From Bacillus sp. V3B (lineage in GTDB: Bacteria; Bacillota; Bacilli; Bacillales; Cytobacillaceae), in contig NZ_JAETXM010000011.1 of NCBI RefSeq assembly GCF_024494465.1, positions 62,001 to 126,000 of the forward strand: a stretch of 64,000 bases of DNA, read 5' to 3'. Below the pieces are notes generated by a model. It was not told the DNA's origin. It did not search any database and saw only the letters and a list, made by a program, of their open reading frames with translations. Shown here one piece after another: positions 33,706 to 42,839 of this stretch. The position numbers and the translations under genes were made by a program. Positions within the stretch are counted from its first letter, which is position 1; each line of letters begins with the position of its first letter.

Positions 33706-35678
33706 AATTAAATCAAGCTAATAAACAGGAATCCAGAATAATTCTACGGTACAAACAAATTGAAGAAGAGTTATGTGGGTATTGGAAAAATGATCGATGG
33801 GATCCACTAGAATGCCCATTCTACACTAAAGAAACAAAAATAAATAAACAAGTCATTAAGTTCAACAATACTTTAAATTCAAGAATCACAAATGAGTTCA
33901 AATATTATTTCTTCAGATGCCTGACTGAATCGGTATTGAAGATGGAGACAGTATGGAGAAGGTCCTCTGCGTTAAATAGACTACAAGGATTCATTTTAAA
34001 CTTTTATTCAGACATAAATTCAATTCTAGATATCTCATATGAGAGATTTTTATTTCACTATAAATCTCACCTTTTTGAACAAGGTTGTAACAAGTTAACA
34101 GTTAAAGGTTATGTTCAGCTATACAATCGAATTTATGCTTTTTTTCTTGACTGGTATGATGAACGGAATGAAACTGAAAAAGACATCTGGAATGTGCGTA
34201 AGTTGGGGATTGATTATAATAAAAGTTCGGCTACCGATTGCACACTAAATTTCAATTCTGTTCCTCCCCCATTTAGGGAATTAATAAAAAGATATATTAA
34301 AAATCGTGTCCTGATACAAGAATCCCTTAGCTGGGGATCCGCAATTCAACATATAGCAAAGCTACCAGTCTTCTTCCATTTCGTTCACACAAAGTATCCA
34401 AAATGGGATGGCTTAGAACAACTAAGTAGAAGAGATATTGAGGATTTTATCCACCATTTACGGAAAACCCCTATGGGTGGACATAGCGTTCATAAGGGGC
34501 AAGCTCCTTCGGGAAATTATATTAATCGTTCTATCTCCTTTTTAGAAACATTTATTGAATATATACAAAGGTTTGAATGGAACGAAGCACCAATAAAGTC
34601 TGTTAGACTACTATTCTTCCCAGAGGACAAGCCGAAGTTACCTCCTAAGTCGGTGGACAAGGTTAAATACATATCCGATTATGTGTGGGAACAAATCATA
34701 AATCATATGGAAAAGCTACCTGAAGATATAAGACAAATTGTATTATTATTGGAGGCAACAGGATTCAGAATCTCCGATACTTGTGCATTGAAGATAGATT
34801 GTCTGATTCATAGAGAAGATGGATGGTGGATTACGGGTGAACAGCGAAAAGTAAAGGACAAAACGCATCGGGTACCTATTTCTGAAGAAATAGCAAAAGT
34901 CGTTCTTTCACAAAAAGAGATAACAAGAAGGAATTCAACATCAGAAACAAACCCTTTTAATTACTTATTTCCTACGTATGGTGGGACAAGGAAAGGTCAA
35001 CCTATTTCAAGGGAAAATGTAGTAAATAATCTAAATAAATTAGCTGCAGATAATAATATAGTCGATGAAAAAGGCGATATTTATCGATGTAAACCACACG
35101 CATTCAGGCACCGATTTGGAGTTAATCTTATCAATAACGGAATGAATATTTTACATGTACAAAAGCTCATGGCTCATGCGAGCCCAGAGATGACACTAAT
35201 ATATGCCCAGATTCATGATACAACTCTTCGTAAAGAATGGGAAAAAGCTTCAAATAATGGAGCCGTGAAGCTACAACAAGGCGGCAAGTTAATCCCCACT
35301 ACACTAGAACAACAAGCTGATGAAAACGGCTTAGAGCTTGAATGGATTCGTCACAACTTAGATTCTATTCGATTAGATCATGGATTTTGTATTAAAAGTC
35401 CAAAAAACAATTGTGATTATCTAGAGCAGACATTAGAGCCACCCTGTATTAAAAACAACTGTCGCAGTTTCCATGTAGATCAGACATTTTTAGATTTCTA
35501 TAATGAACAAATCATAAAAATGGAGTCTGATATAAAGATTTATCAAAAGTCTGGGAGAAATCGTTCAGTTGAGATTATTGAACCCAAGTTGAAAAAATAC
35601 AAAGAAATTAGAGATGGAATTGTAAGAAACGGTGGGATTTATGGGCTTCCTAAACCAAGAAGAGAATTAAGAAACTGA
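33702..35678 (+). CDS. tnpB: Tn554-like transposition protein TnpB (tyrosine recombinase)
   Basis: 658 residues, close to TnpB of Tn554. The C-terminal catalytic domain has Arg in LLLEATGFRISDTCAL, CKPHAFRHRFGVNLI, LMAHASPEMTLIYAQIHD (His, Tyr) and a Cys-bearing tail (CIKSPKNNCDY, PPCIKNNCRSFH) that may bind zinc. A GTG start overlaps the tnpA stop. It works with TnpA and TnpC in site-specific transposition. No frameshift is seen. Confidence 0.9.
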   Translation: MKLNQANKQESRIILRYKQIEEELCGYWKNDRWDPLECPFYTKETKINKQVIKFNNTLNSRITNEFKYYFFRCLTESVLKMETVWRRSSALNRLQGFILNFYSDINSILDISYERFLFHYKSHLFEQGCNKLTVKGYVQLYNRIYAFFLDWYDERNETEKDIWNVRKLGIDYNKSSATDCTLNFNSVPPPFRELIKRYIKNRVLIQESLSWGSAIQHIAKLPVFFHFVHTKYPKWDGLEQLSRRDIEDFIHHLRKTPMGGHSVHKGQAPSGNYINRSISFLETFIEYIQRFEWNEAPIKSVRLLFFPEDKPKLPPKSVDKVKYISDYVWEQIINHMEKLPEDIRQIVLLLEATGFRISDTCALKIDCLIHREDGWWITGEQRKVKDKTHRVPISEEIAKVVLSQKEITRRNSTSETNPFNYLFPTYGGTRKGQPISRENVVNNLNKLAADNNIVDEKGDIYRCKPHAFRHRFGVNLINNGMNILHVQKLMAHASPEMTLIYAQIHDTTLRKEWEKASNNGAVKLQQGGKLIPTTLEQQADENGLELEWIRHNLDSIRLDHGFCIKSPKNNCDYLEQTLEPPCIKNNCRSFHVDQTFLDFYNEQIIKMESDIKIYQKSGRNRSVEIIEPKLKKYKEIRDGIVRNGGIYGLPKPRRELRN

Positions 35679-35700
35679 ATATGGAATGAGATGAAATATA

Positions 35701-36087
35701 ATGGCTAATAAGAATCCGAATACAGAAGCTTTACTTCGAAGTATTGAAGATAAAACGCAAATGACAAAGCAAAAGGTAGAAAACACTATTAAAGAAATGA
35801 TTAAACAGCAAGTAAAGATAAACTTTAACTCCGTATCAGCAAGATCAGGAGTATCAAAACCATTTCTATATAAATATAGCGAAATCAGGGCTAGAATTGA
35901 AACATTAAGAAAGCAGGAAGAAAACTTAGATACGCCAAAGCAAGTTAAACGAAACATGACAGAACATTCTAAGGATGTGATAATTGAATCACTTCGAAAA
36001 AGAAATAAGCTTCTAGAAGAAGAAAACAAGAGATTGAAAGAACAATTAAAGGTAGATTGGGCAGCAATCTATAATGAAATCGATTAA
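35701..36087 (+). CDS. tnpC: Tn554-like transposition regulator TnpC
   Basis: 128 residues, the size of Tn554 TnpC. A predicted helix-turn-helix-like segment (NFNSVSARSGVSKPFLYK) precedes a C-terminal leucine-rich coiled coil (LRKRNKLLEEENKRLKEQL). In Tn554 this protein affects transposition frequency and orientation. It lies 22 bases after tnpB, completing the tnpABC order. Confidence 0.85.
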   Translation: MANKNPNTEALLRSIEDKTQMTKQKVENTIKEMIKQQVKINFNSVSARSGVSKPFLYKYSEIRARIETLRKQEENLDTPKQVKRNMTEHSKDVIIESLRKRNKLLEEENKRLKEQLKVDWAAIYNEID

Positions 36088-36470
36088 TATAAATCGTATC
36101 TTTGATAACATGTAAACAATGAATGAGGTTCGATAGAACCTCATTTTTTTCGACGATACTGTATATATCTGCCATTTAGTTAAGGAAGGTCGTACATATA
36201 TTAATTCAAAAAAGATAAAATGAGGATGAAGGTGAAAGAGCTGAGTTACAAGTTTTACCTTCAGGTTCACGAATAATAAAGTTGTTTATAAGCTTCGGCA
36301 TCTATTCAGAGATGAATTATATGAAACTGAAATATATGAAAAATAACAAAGCATATCCGAGATATTCCAGATCTGCTTTCATTGTAAATACTCTAAATAA
36401 CATTGTTAACTATTTTAGTTATGTGATTCACTTTCGCTTTTTTGGATTGCGGCTTTTTTAGGCATTAAAC
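36088..36470. other. Spacer right of Tn554-like genes
   Basis: 383 AT-rich bases. A GAGGTTCGATAGAACCTCATTTTTT hairpin lies at about 36124-36150 and is a likely terminator for tnpC. The right end of the element cannot be placed. Confidence 0.5.
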
Positions 36471-36701
36471 ATGCATCCGAATTTATATTGTCTACTTTAT
36501 AGATCGCAATGCACTTTGTCTGAAAATGCCACAAGTAACAATAACAGATATGACACAACTATTATTTATGATTACAATGAGCAGCCAGATATTAATGCCG
36601 GTCGTTGTGATAATTGTGGTCAATCTCATTTTAAGAGTACAGTACAGAACTTAGTGTTTATTCGGGAATGTATAAAATGTGGAATGAAAAAGTCCATTTA
36701 A
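36471..36701 (+). CDS. Small zinc-ribbon-like protein
   Basis: 76 residues. The C-terminal half has CDNCGQSHF and RECIKCGMKK, two CxxC pairs 21 residues apart, a zinc-ribbon pattern. The N-terminal part has no homology I recognise and no clear SD, so the true start may be later. A good terminator follows. It may be Tn554 cargo or a local orphan. Confidence 0.4.
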   Translation: MHPNLYCLLYRSQCTLSENATSNNNRYDTTIIYDYNEQPDINAGRCDNCGQSHFKSTVQNLVFIRECIKCGMKKSI

Positions 36702-37491
36702 CTCGATTAATCTAACACCCCAAATGGCAATGGTTATACAGATCATTGCCATTTTTATGTCGAAACTTGTATTCTATTAACCTTTGTAAATGTAAGCGTT
36801 TTCTATTATAATGATAATGGGTTGGATGGCACGCGTGGCTGTCATAGTATTTGGCGTAGGTGGGGCCGATACCAGGAAGAGGGCTTAAAGAAAATAGCCT
36901 TTTTTATTTGTTTTTTTATGCGGTTAAAAGGGTTCTTGAGAAGACGAAAACGCAGATGTATCAACGAATGTATAAAACCATACATAAACATACCCCCCCT
37001 TAGGCACCTAAAGGGGGGGTATGTCCAAATAAAAAAGAATAGTGGGTCACTATAAAATAAAAAAAGTAAGCAAATCTGAAGACACAATATGGGTTAAAGG
37101 CAAGTATGTTCCAACACCTATCGAGTTGAAAAAAGTACAGAGAGCGAAATGAAAAAGCTACAGAAAAAGAAGCCAAGCGAAAAACAGATTGGTCTTTTTG
37201 AAATTATGTGAACGTCTATCAATAGATGAAAGTATTCCAGATAATTACTTACTTTTGTCCAAAAAAATTGCTGATTATTCTCAAAAAGCTCATTATGGGG
37301 TCCCGACGTCAAAACGTATAATACCCGCGAAATGTCGACAGGACCCCATACCCATCAAGTTAAGAAAACAGATCAACCCCAAAACGATAAAATAAGCTTC
37401 TTTTGTTACAAAGAAAATCCCAAATATCGTTCTTGGGGGAATATAAACTCTTAGCTTGATGGACATGCGACAGGACCCCTTAAAGAAAAGG
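36702..37491. other. 790-bp noncoding region with several hairpins
   Basis: AAATGGCAATG/CATTGCCATTT (36722-36757) is a terminator. ACATACCCCCCCTT/AAGGGGGGGTATGT (36988-37024) is a GC-tract hairpin. TATGGGGTCC/GGACCCCATA (37294-37350) is a third. CGACAGGACCCC occurs twice (37336, 37468). Short frames at 36822-37055 and 37189-37395 lack SDs and homology. Confidence 0.5.
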
Positions 37492-38391
37492 TCATTTCCT
37501 AGTTTCACTCCATTCTAGAGAGTGTTTGACGAATGCCTTCATTTCATTTGAATGATTTAATCGGCTACGGATTGCAAGAGCAGTTGTATGCTTAATCGTT
37601 GTCTCTAGTCGTACTATGGCAATATTGGATTGAACAGAAAATTCAGCTTCTCTCAATGTTATTAAAGAAACGCCTAATCCCTCTTCAACTAGTCCCGCAA
37701 CGATATCAATTTGACTGCTTTCATATGTAATTTTTGGTGTAAAGCCTGCTTCTTTACAGGCATCGATACAAATTTGATACAGGGTACTAGCGTGATTTAT
37801 TAAGATAAAATTTTGATCTGCAGCCTCAGATAGGTTAATAGAGCGTCTCTTTGCAAACGGGTGAGATTTGTGGGTAATTAAAACCACTTCATCCTCAATC
37901 ATCGGATAAGTTGTAAAAGTATTTAAAGGATTCATGTCAACAGGAAGAGCGATAATAGCCATATCTAATTCTGATTTCTTGAGAAGATCAATCAGTTCAT
38001 TTGTCAGTTCCTCTTTGACTTCTAACTGAATCCCAGGATATTTTCTTTGAAAAGACGCAAAAAGTGAAATGAGTCCCCTACTGCTATAAACAGGAATGGT
38101 ACCTACTGAAAGACCCCCACGTTCAATTAAGGTAAATTCCTTCATTGCAGACATCATGTTTTCATATTCGGCAATGATACGGCTGGCATATTTTGAAAAT
38201 TCTTGACCAGCAGCCGTTAGTTTAACGTTTCGCGTAGTGCGATCAAATAGTTGAACCCCGCCCAATTCTTTTTCCATCTTTTTTAAGTATTTGGATAGTG
38301 AAGACTGTGAGATAGAAACTTCATAAGATGCATTCGTTAAATGCTGATGTTTTACAATTGCCATCACATATTTTAATTGTTCAAGATTCAT
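37492..38391 (-). CDS. LysR-family transcriptional regulator
   Basis: 299 residues. The N-terminal winged helix-turn-helix (LEQLKYVMAIVKHQHLTNASY, SQSSLSKYLKKMEKELG, LFDRTTRNVKLTAAG) is followed by a periplasmic-binding-type effector domain. It is divergently transcribed from the extradiol dioxygenase gene, the classical LysR arrangement, so it probably activates that gene in response to an aromatic intermediate and represses itself. Full length. Confidence 0.88.
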   Translation of the reverse strand: MNLEQLKYVMAIVKHQHLTNASYEVSISQSSLSKYLKKMEKELGGVQLFDRTTRNVKLTAAGQEFSKYASRIIAEYENMMSAMKEFTLIERGGLSVGTIPVYSSRGLISLFASFQRKYPGIQLEVKEELTNELIDLLKKSELDMAIIALPVDMNPLNTFTTYPMIEDEVVLITHKSHPFAKRRSINLSEAADQNFILINHASTLYQICIDACKEAGFTPKITYESSQIDIVAGLVEEGLGVSLITLREAEFSVQSNIAIVRLETTIKHTTALAIRSRLNHSNEMKAFVKHSLEWSETRK

Positions 38392-38419
38392 AATTTAGAT
38401 CCACTCCTATTTATTCTAT

Positions 38420-38474
38420 ATCGGAATTAATTATACAGTAATCGGAATTGTTTACACTATTTATATAATGTAAA
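38420..38474 (+). promoter_or_regulatory. LysR-type operator and promoter of dioxygenase gene
   Basis: ATCGGAATT occurs at 38420 and 38441 (exactly two helical turns apart). TTTACA-N12-TGTAAA (38451-38474) is a dyad of LysR type, and TATAAT at 38464 can serve as -10. A site for the divergent regulator is inferred. Confidence 0.55.
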
Positions 38475-38621
38475 TTATCTTTAGAAGGAGCAATCATTTG
38501 CACTTCTTACTAACTTTAAGCCCATTCAATCTTATTGTAAGGAGTATTTATTTAGGTGGTATTGTAATCGTCTAAAGCATAATTAAACAAATGATTCCTA
38601 ATTAGAAAAGGAGAGGTTTAA

Positions 38622-39536
38622 ATGATTCGTTATAAAAAATTAGGTTATGTTGTATTAAGTGTAACAGATCTTGATAAATCAGTTGATTTTTATGAAAATG
38701 TTGTTGGACTGCAGTTTGTTGAACGCGAAAGTGAAATCGCATTCTTAAGAAGTAGTAGAGACCATCACAATTTGATTCTTGAACAAGCAGAGGCAGCAGG
38801 TTTGAAAAGAGTTGCTTATGAACTTGAAAAAGCTGATCAATTTCAAGGTGTTTTTGACTATTTAACAGAACAAGGCTTAGATCCGGTAGAATTGAGCGCA
38901 AAAGAAACACAAAGTTTGGCTCAAGGTAGAACATTGCGATTTAAAGATCCGCATTTAGGTGTAACCTATGAATTTTATGTTGAAATGATGCAAATGGGGT
39001 TGCCATTTGTTCCTAAAAAAGCAAAAATTACAAGATTCTTACATGTTGTATATGAAACAAATAAATTTGATGAGCTATTAGACTTTTTTACTAACACATT
39101 AAACTTCAGAGTATCAGATATCTCAGGTAGAGAAACTGCATGGGCATGGTTAAGAGCGTTCCCTTCGCCATATCACCATGATTTTGCCATTACGAAAGGT
39201 CCAGAAAATAAATTGAATCATCTTGCTTACCAAGCTGAAAGAGTTGATGATGTTGGTATTCAAGTGAATAAATTGAACAATGAAAATGTTCCAATTCTTT
39301 TCGGACCAGGAAGACACCATCCATCTGGTAGTATTTTCCTTTACTTTGCTGATCCTGATGGCTTAACGCTTGAATATAGCCAAGGGATGGAGGAATTCCC
39401 TGAGGAAGGAGCAAGGGAACCACGTCGCTTAGAGCCAAGTTTAGATACACTTGACGAATGGGGAGGAACTCCGAAGCCTGGTTTTGGTAAACGTGGTAAG
39501 TTGATCATTGAGGACCTTGAAAAAGTCAATCAATAA
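38622..39536 (+). CDS. VOC-family extradiol (catechol 2,3-type) dioxygenase
   Basis: 304 residues, two vicinal-oxygen-chelate modules. The 2-His-1-carboxylate iron ligands fit His 141 (FLHVVYE), His 200 (LNHLAYQ) and Glu 251 (LTLEYSQG). It would open a catechol-type ring next to the diol. The substrate is not fixed by the sequence. SD GAAAAGGAGAGG precedes the ATG. No downstream meta-pathway enzyme (hydrolase, decarboxylase) follows, so the locus seems an isolated regulator-enzyme pair. Confidence 0.85.
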   Translation: MIRYKKLGYVVLSVTDLDKSVDFYENVVGLQFVERESEIAFLRSSRDHHNLILEQAEAAGLKRVAYELEKADQFQGVFDYLTEQGLDPVELSAKETQSLAQGRTLRFKDPHLGVTYEFYVEMMQMGLPFVPKKAKITRFLHVVYETNKFDELLDFFTNTLNFRVSDISGRETAWAWLRAFPSPYHHDFAITKGPENKLNHLAYQAERVDDVGIQVNKLNNENVPILFGPGRHHPSGSIFLYFADPDGLTLEYSQGMEEFPEEGAREPRRLEPSLDTLDEWGGTPKPGFGKRGKLIIEDLEKVNQ

Positions 39537-39884
39537 ATAGTAGTAAAAAGATTCGTAACTACTAGAAGGGAAAAAATAGAGCCTGCTAAGATCAAACATT
39601 CTTGTAAAGAGATTTGGTAATCGTTTTGGAAATGTTTTTTGGTAAACTTCAAAGCTGATCGTATCAATAACCATTAAATTTTTATGATGTCATTACAAAA
39701 ACTTGATGTTTTTTGTAAATATCGTTAGTTAAACACTTATCAATTTTCCATATAAAGTAAACTGCTTTGCGGTTAATAGCAGAAACCCTGTCACTGGGCC
39801 TAAAAGGAAAGTTTCATCATTTAAATTTTTTATTCCAACTAACGTAGATAGTTCAATAAGAAGGCCAAAAGTTTGATCAAAATT
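39537..39884. other. Spacer with long inverted repeat
   Basis: No gene. GGCCAAAAGTTTGATCAAAA at 39863 faces CTTTTGGTCAAACTTTTGGC at 39903, a long stem that reaches into the end of the Spo0E-like gene. Confidence 0.5.
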
Positions 39885-40202
39885 CTATATTTCAATACAG
39901 GACTTTTGGTCAAACTTTTGGCTATTATCAATCGTTAGTTTTTGATAAATCGTGATGAGTTCGTCTAATTTCTGACTGCAACAAAGGGTGTCATGGCTAT
40001 TTAATCCAGTTGTTAGCGCAACCTGGATTAATTCCTTTTTCAATTGATGGATTCTGTCCTCTAATTCATCTATCTCTATAAGATCCATAGAAAGAGGTGT
40101 TATGTTGAACCAAGTAAAGAAAGATACAAAAAAGGTAACCCACGTAGAATGTAAATTTCTAATACTATCATTATTAACCTTAAATAAATCTGCAGCTTCC
40201 AT
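39885..40202 (-). CDS. Spo0E-like aspartyl-phosphate phosphatase (copy 2)
   Basis: 105 residues, near-identical to copy 1 over residues 1-90 (MEAADLFKVNNDSIRNLHST, then the Spo0E core with SQKLDELI), differing in the C-terminal tail (TIDNSQKFDQKSCIEI). The same SD, AAGGAGAGAC. The N-terminal extension and the hydrophobic stretch are retained, which supports their being real parts of the protein. Role: presumed Spo0A~P phosphatase delaying sporulation. Confidence 0.7.
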   Translation of the reverse strand: MEAADLFKVNNDSIRNLHSTWVTFFVSFFTWFNITPLSMDLIEIDELEDRIHQLKKELIQVALTTGLNSHDTLCCSQKLDELITIYQKLTIDNSQKFDQKSCIEI

Positions 40203-40491
40203 GTAATATAGTCTCTCCTTATAACTTTTATATAAAACGTTTATCCAAACTCTCCTGATCTCTAACCGTTTAGTGAAATATTTTACACAGTAGAAACTCT
40301 TTCTGCAAAGAAAGATAAGGGTACTCTTGAGAAGTGTATTAGTACCTTAGAACCCCACTGGCTTTAGCCATGGGAGTTGTCAGATTAAAACGACCCTTTT
40401 TCAAAGTTTTGGGTTAAATGCTTAATAATTGTCTTCATTGGTTTATCAATAAATAGATCTTTCCTATATAAATAGCGGCTACTCTTTTCTT
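40203..40491. other. Spacer with IS200/IS605-like end
   Basis: At about 40350-40382, CCCACTGGCT-TT-AGCCATGGG forms the imperfect hairpin typical of IS200/IS605 right ends (aaCCCCactggctttagc...). No transposase is nearby. The remainder is noncoding. Confidence 0.4.
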
Positions 40492-40672
40492 GGTTCTGGT
40501 GCAAACCTCGAATTTTATCAAAATATAACCAGAAATATAAGGTTAATACCGAACATTTCTGGTTTTTATATCACGAAAATTCGTTATTAATTTTTTTATT
40601 CCGAGTAAAATTGCCATAAAGTAGGTAATATTCATAATGGTTTGTCTATCTGATTCTTTTTGCACCAGAACC
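40492..40672. mobile_element. 181-bp MITE with IS6-family ends
   Basis: GGTTCTGGTGCAAA at the left and TTTTTGCACCAGAACC at the right surround 150 noncoding bases that contain the hairpin AACCAGAAAT/ATTTCTGGTT with a T5 tail. There is no transposase sequence, so it must be moved in trans or be a deletion product. Confidence 0.75.
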
Positions 40673-40823
40673 AGCTGAAGACCTATAAAAGATCAAAATC
40701 CTAAAATCCAAAATCTTAATACCAAAAGCCTTGCATATACAGCGAAAAATCTGGATATTCTCATTCGCTAGTTTGAAAAAACAACCGGACAAATCTATTG
40801 ATTTGTCCAGTTTATAAAAAGCT

Positions 40824-41273
40824 TTATTTATCCTGTTTAACAAAATAATGACTCTTTCGGTAAACCATTGCTTCCATTGTTGCGATTAGTTCATTTTCAC
40901 TTTGAACATCGATTTTGTACCAAGCAAGTTTGTGATTTTTCTTTACTTCTTTCGCATTTGCAGTTAAAGTACCACCACGTTTGCCAGCTGATATAAAGTT
41001 AACATTGGTTGTTACGCCCACTGCTGTTTTGCCATATGAGTTGCTCGCAGCGGCGAATACGTAATCTGCAAGTGAAAAGATAATTGCCCCGTGAACCGTT
41101 CCGTGTGAATTAAGCATGCGGTCGTCCGGAGTTAATTCAGCTTCCGCTGTACCAGGTCCGAGTTTTGTCAGCTTCATGCCAAGAAAAGATGCGAATGGTT
41201 CGTCTTTTAGAATTTGCTTAATTTCATCGTAATGTAAATCGTGAATTGCCTGATCATTTAATTGAATAGTCAT
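40824..41273 (-). CDS. PaaI-like hotdog-fold thioesterase
   Basis: 149 residues. The signature NSHGTVHGAIIFSLADYVFAAAS lies at about residues 53-75, with the catalytic Asp in SLAD. PaaI-type enzymes hydrolyse aryl-CoA thioesters (phenylacetyl-CoA and hydroxylated forms) that would otherwise trap CoA. It is the third gene of an operon after DUF485 and SSS symporter genes, 15 bases downstream; SD AAAGGAGAA. The context suggests acid uptake coupled with CoA-ester clearance. Confidence 0.8.
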   Translation of the reverse strand: MTIQLNDQAIHDLHYDEIKQILKDEPFASFLGMKLTKLGPGTAEAELTPDDRMLNSHGTVHGAIIFSLADYVFAAASNSYGKTAVGVTTNVNFISAGKRGGTLTANAKEVKKNHKLAWYKIDVQSENELIATMEAMVYRKSHYFVKQDK

Positions 41274-41288
41274 GTAATTCTCCTTTGC

Positions 41289-42839
41289 TTAATGATTTTT
41301 TGCTGAGCTTATGCCATATCCAGTGTTTGATTTGAACAGTACTTCCGCAAATTCATTTTTGTCTTCTTTTTCTTTAGACAATACTGTACCTAAATATGCA
41401 CCTATAAAGCCAAGAGGTACGGTAAAAATGGTCGGGTTGCTCATTGTGAAGAGAGGGTCTCCTGTGAAAATGCCCATTCCAGGTTGCGGATTCCATACAT
41501 TAGGGCTAAGCAAAACTAATACAAGAGAGCTGACTAACCCAAACAACATGCCAGTGATCGCGCCGGTTGCATTAAATCGTTTCCAGTAAATTGTGCAAAG
41601 AATTACTGGCAAGTTGGCACTTGCTGCGATACCTAATGCAAGTACAGAAAGGAAAGCAACGTTCAGCGACTGTGCGAACAATGCGAGCACCATTGAAATA
41701 GCCGCTACACTAACTGACGCGATACGTGCTACAAGAACTTGCTGCTTTTCGGTCATTTTTCCGTCTTTAATAATTTCTCCATAAATGTCATGAGCAAAAG
41801 CGGATGCCGACGTTAAAACAAGACCGGATACTACCGCTAGAATAGTGGCAAATGCGACAGCTGAGACGAATGCGAACAAAAATTCACCGCCCACCGTTAA
41901 TGCGAGAAGCGGCGCGGCCATGTTTCCGGCAGAATTAGCCTCAACAATGCGGTCAAAACCGACGAAAGAAGCAGCACCGAATCCTAGGAAAATCGTCATA
42001 ATAAAAAATGCGCCAATAAACCATGTTGAATATACAACAGATTTTCTTGCCGTCGCAGCATCTTTTACAGTAAAGAAGCGGACAAGCAAATGCGGAAGTC
42101 CTGCTGCGCCGAGGACAAGTGACATATTAAATGAAATCATATCAAGTCCATCAGTGTATTTATTACCTGGATTTAAAAAGTCTTTTCCGAGCGGTGTTGC
42201 TGTCTGAACATGGTGGAACATTTCTGCGATGTTAAAGTTAAATCGGGAAAATACGATAAACGTCAATACAGTAGAACCGCCCAGCAAAAGAGCAGCTTTC
42301 GTGATTTGTACCCAGCTTGTCGCTCTCATTCCACCGAAAATAACATAAATGGTCATTAATACACCAACGAGAAGAACGGAAAGACCGTAATCGATGCCAA
42401 GTAGCAGTTTAATCAATCCACCCGCACCGACAAGCTGAGCAATCATATAAAAAATAGAAATGACAAGAGTGTTTGCTGCGGCGATCCCACGCACCTTTTT
42501 TGACTTAAAACGTGCAGAGATCATATCGGCTAGTGTATATTTTCCAAGATTACGAAGCGGCTCCGAAACAAGGTATAATAAGACGAGAAACGCGATAAGA
42601 TTGCCAATGCTCATATAAAAGCCATCGAAACCGATCAGCGCAATTGCCCCTGTAATCCCGAGAAAAGAAGCAGCGGACATAAAGTCACCAGCAACGGCCA
42701 ATCCATTTTGCCATGCAGTCAAACCACCGCCAGCTGTATAAAAATCGCTTGCGTTTTTCGTTTTCTTAGAAGAGTAATACGTAATTGTAAGCGTCAACAA
42801 TATAATTCCTAAAAAAAGCGTAAGAGATAACGTGCTCAT
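41289..42839 (-). CDS. Sodium:solute symporter (ActP/PaaL-like monocarboxylate permease)
   Basis: 516 residues and 13 or so membrane helices of the SSS family. SDFYTAGGGLTAWQNGLAVAG and GDFMSAASFLGITGAIAL are the acetate-permease-like Na+ site region. Members carry acetate, pyruvate or phenylacetate. It starts within the stop of the DUF485 gene (ATGA overlap), as in yjcH-actP of enterics. The PaaI-like partner and the nearby paa cluster make phenylacetate a reasonable substrate; this is inference. The G+C-richer codons relative to flanks suggest transfer. Confidence 0.85.
   Translation of the reverse strand: MSTLSLTLFLGIILLTLTITYYSSKKTKNASDFYTAGGGLTAWQNGLAVAGDFMSAASFLGITGAIALIGFDGFYMSIGNLIAFLVLLYLVSEPLRNLGKYTLADMISARFKSKKVRGIAAANTLVISIFYMIAQLVGAGGLIKLLLGIDYGLSVLLVGVLMTIYVIFGGMRATSWVQITKAALLLGGSTVLTFIVFSRFNFNIAEMFHHVQTATPLGKDFLNPGNKYTDGLDMISFNMSLVLGAAGLPHLLVRFFTVKDAATARKSVVYSTWFIGAFFIMTIFLGFGAASFVGFDRIVEANSAGNMAAPLLALTVGGEFLFAFVSAVAFATILAVVSGLVLTSASAFAHDIYGEIIKDGKMTEKQQVLVARIASVSVAAISMVLALFAQSLNVAFLSVLALGIAASANLPVILCTIYWKRFNATGAITGMLFGLVSSLVLVLLSPNVWNPQPGMGIFTGDPLFTMSNPTIFTVPLGFIGAYLGTVLSKEKEDKNEFAEVLFKSNTGYGISSAKNH

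Noticed and set aside
36822..37055. 77-codon frames on both strands near the C7/G7 hairpin
   Set aside because: They run through the homopolymer hairpin, lack SDs and have no homology signal.
39863..39922. Long inverted repeat considered as a terminator for the Spo0E-like gene
   Set aside because: One arm enters the coding end and no T-run follows on the relevant strand; kept only as a repeat within the spacer.
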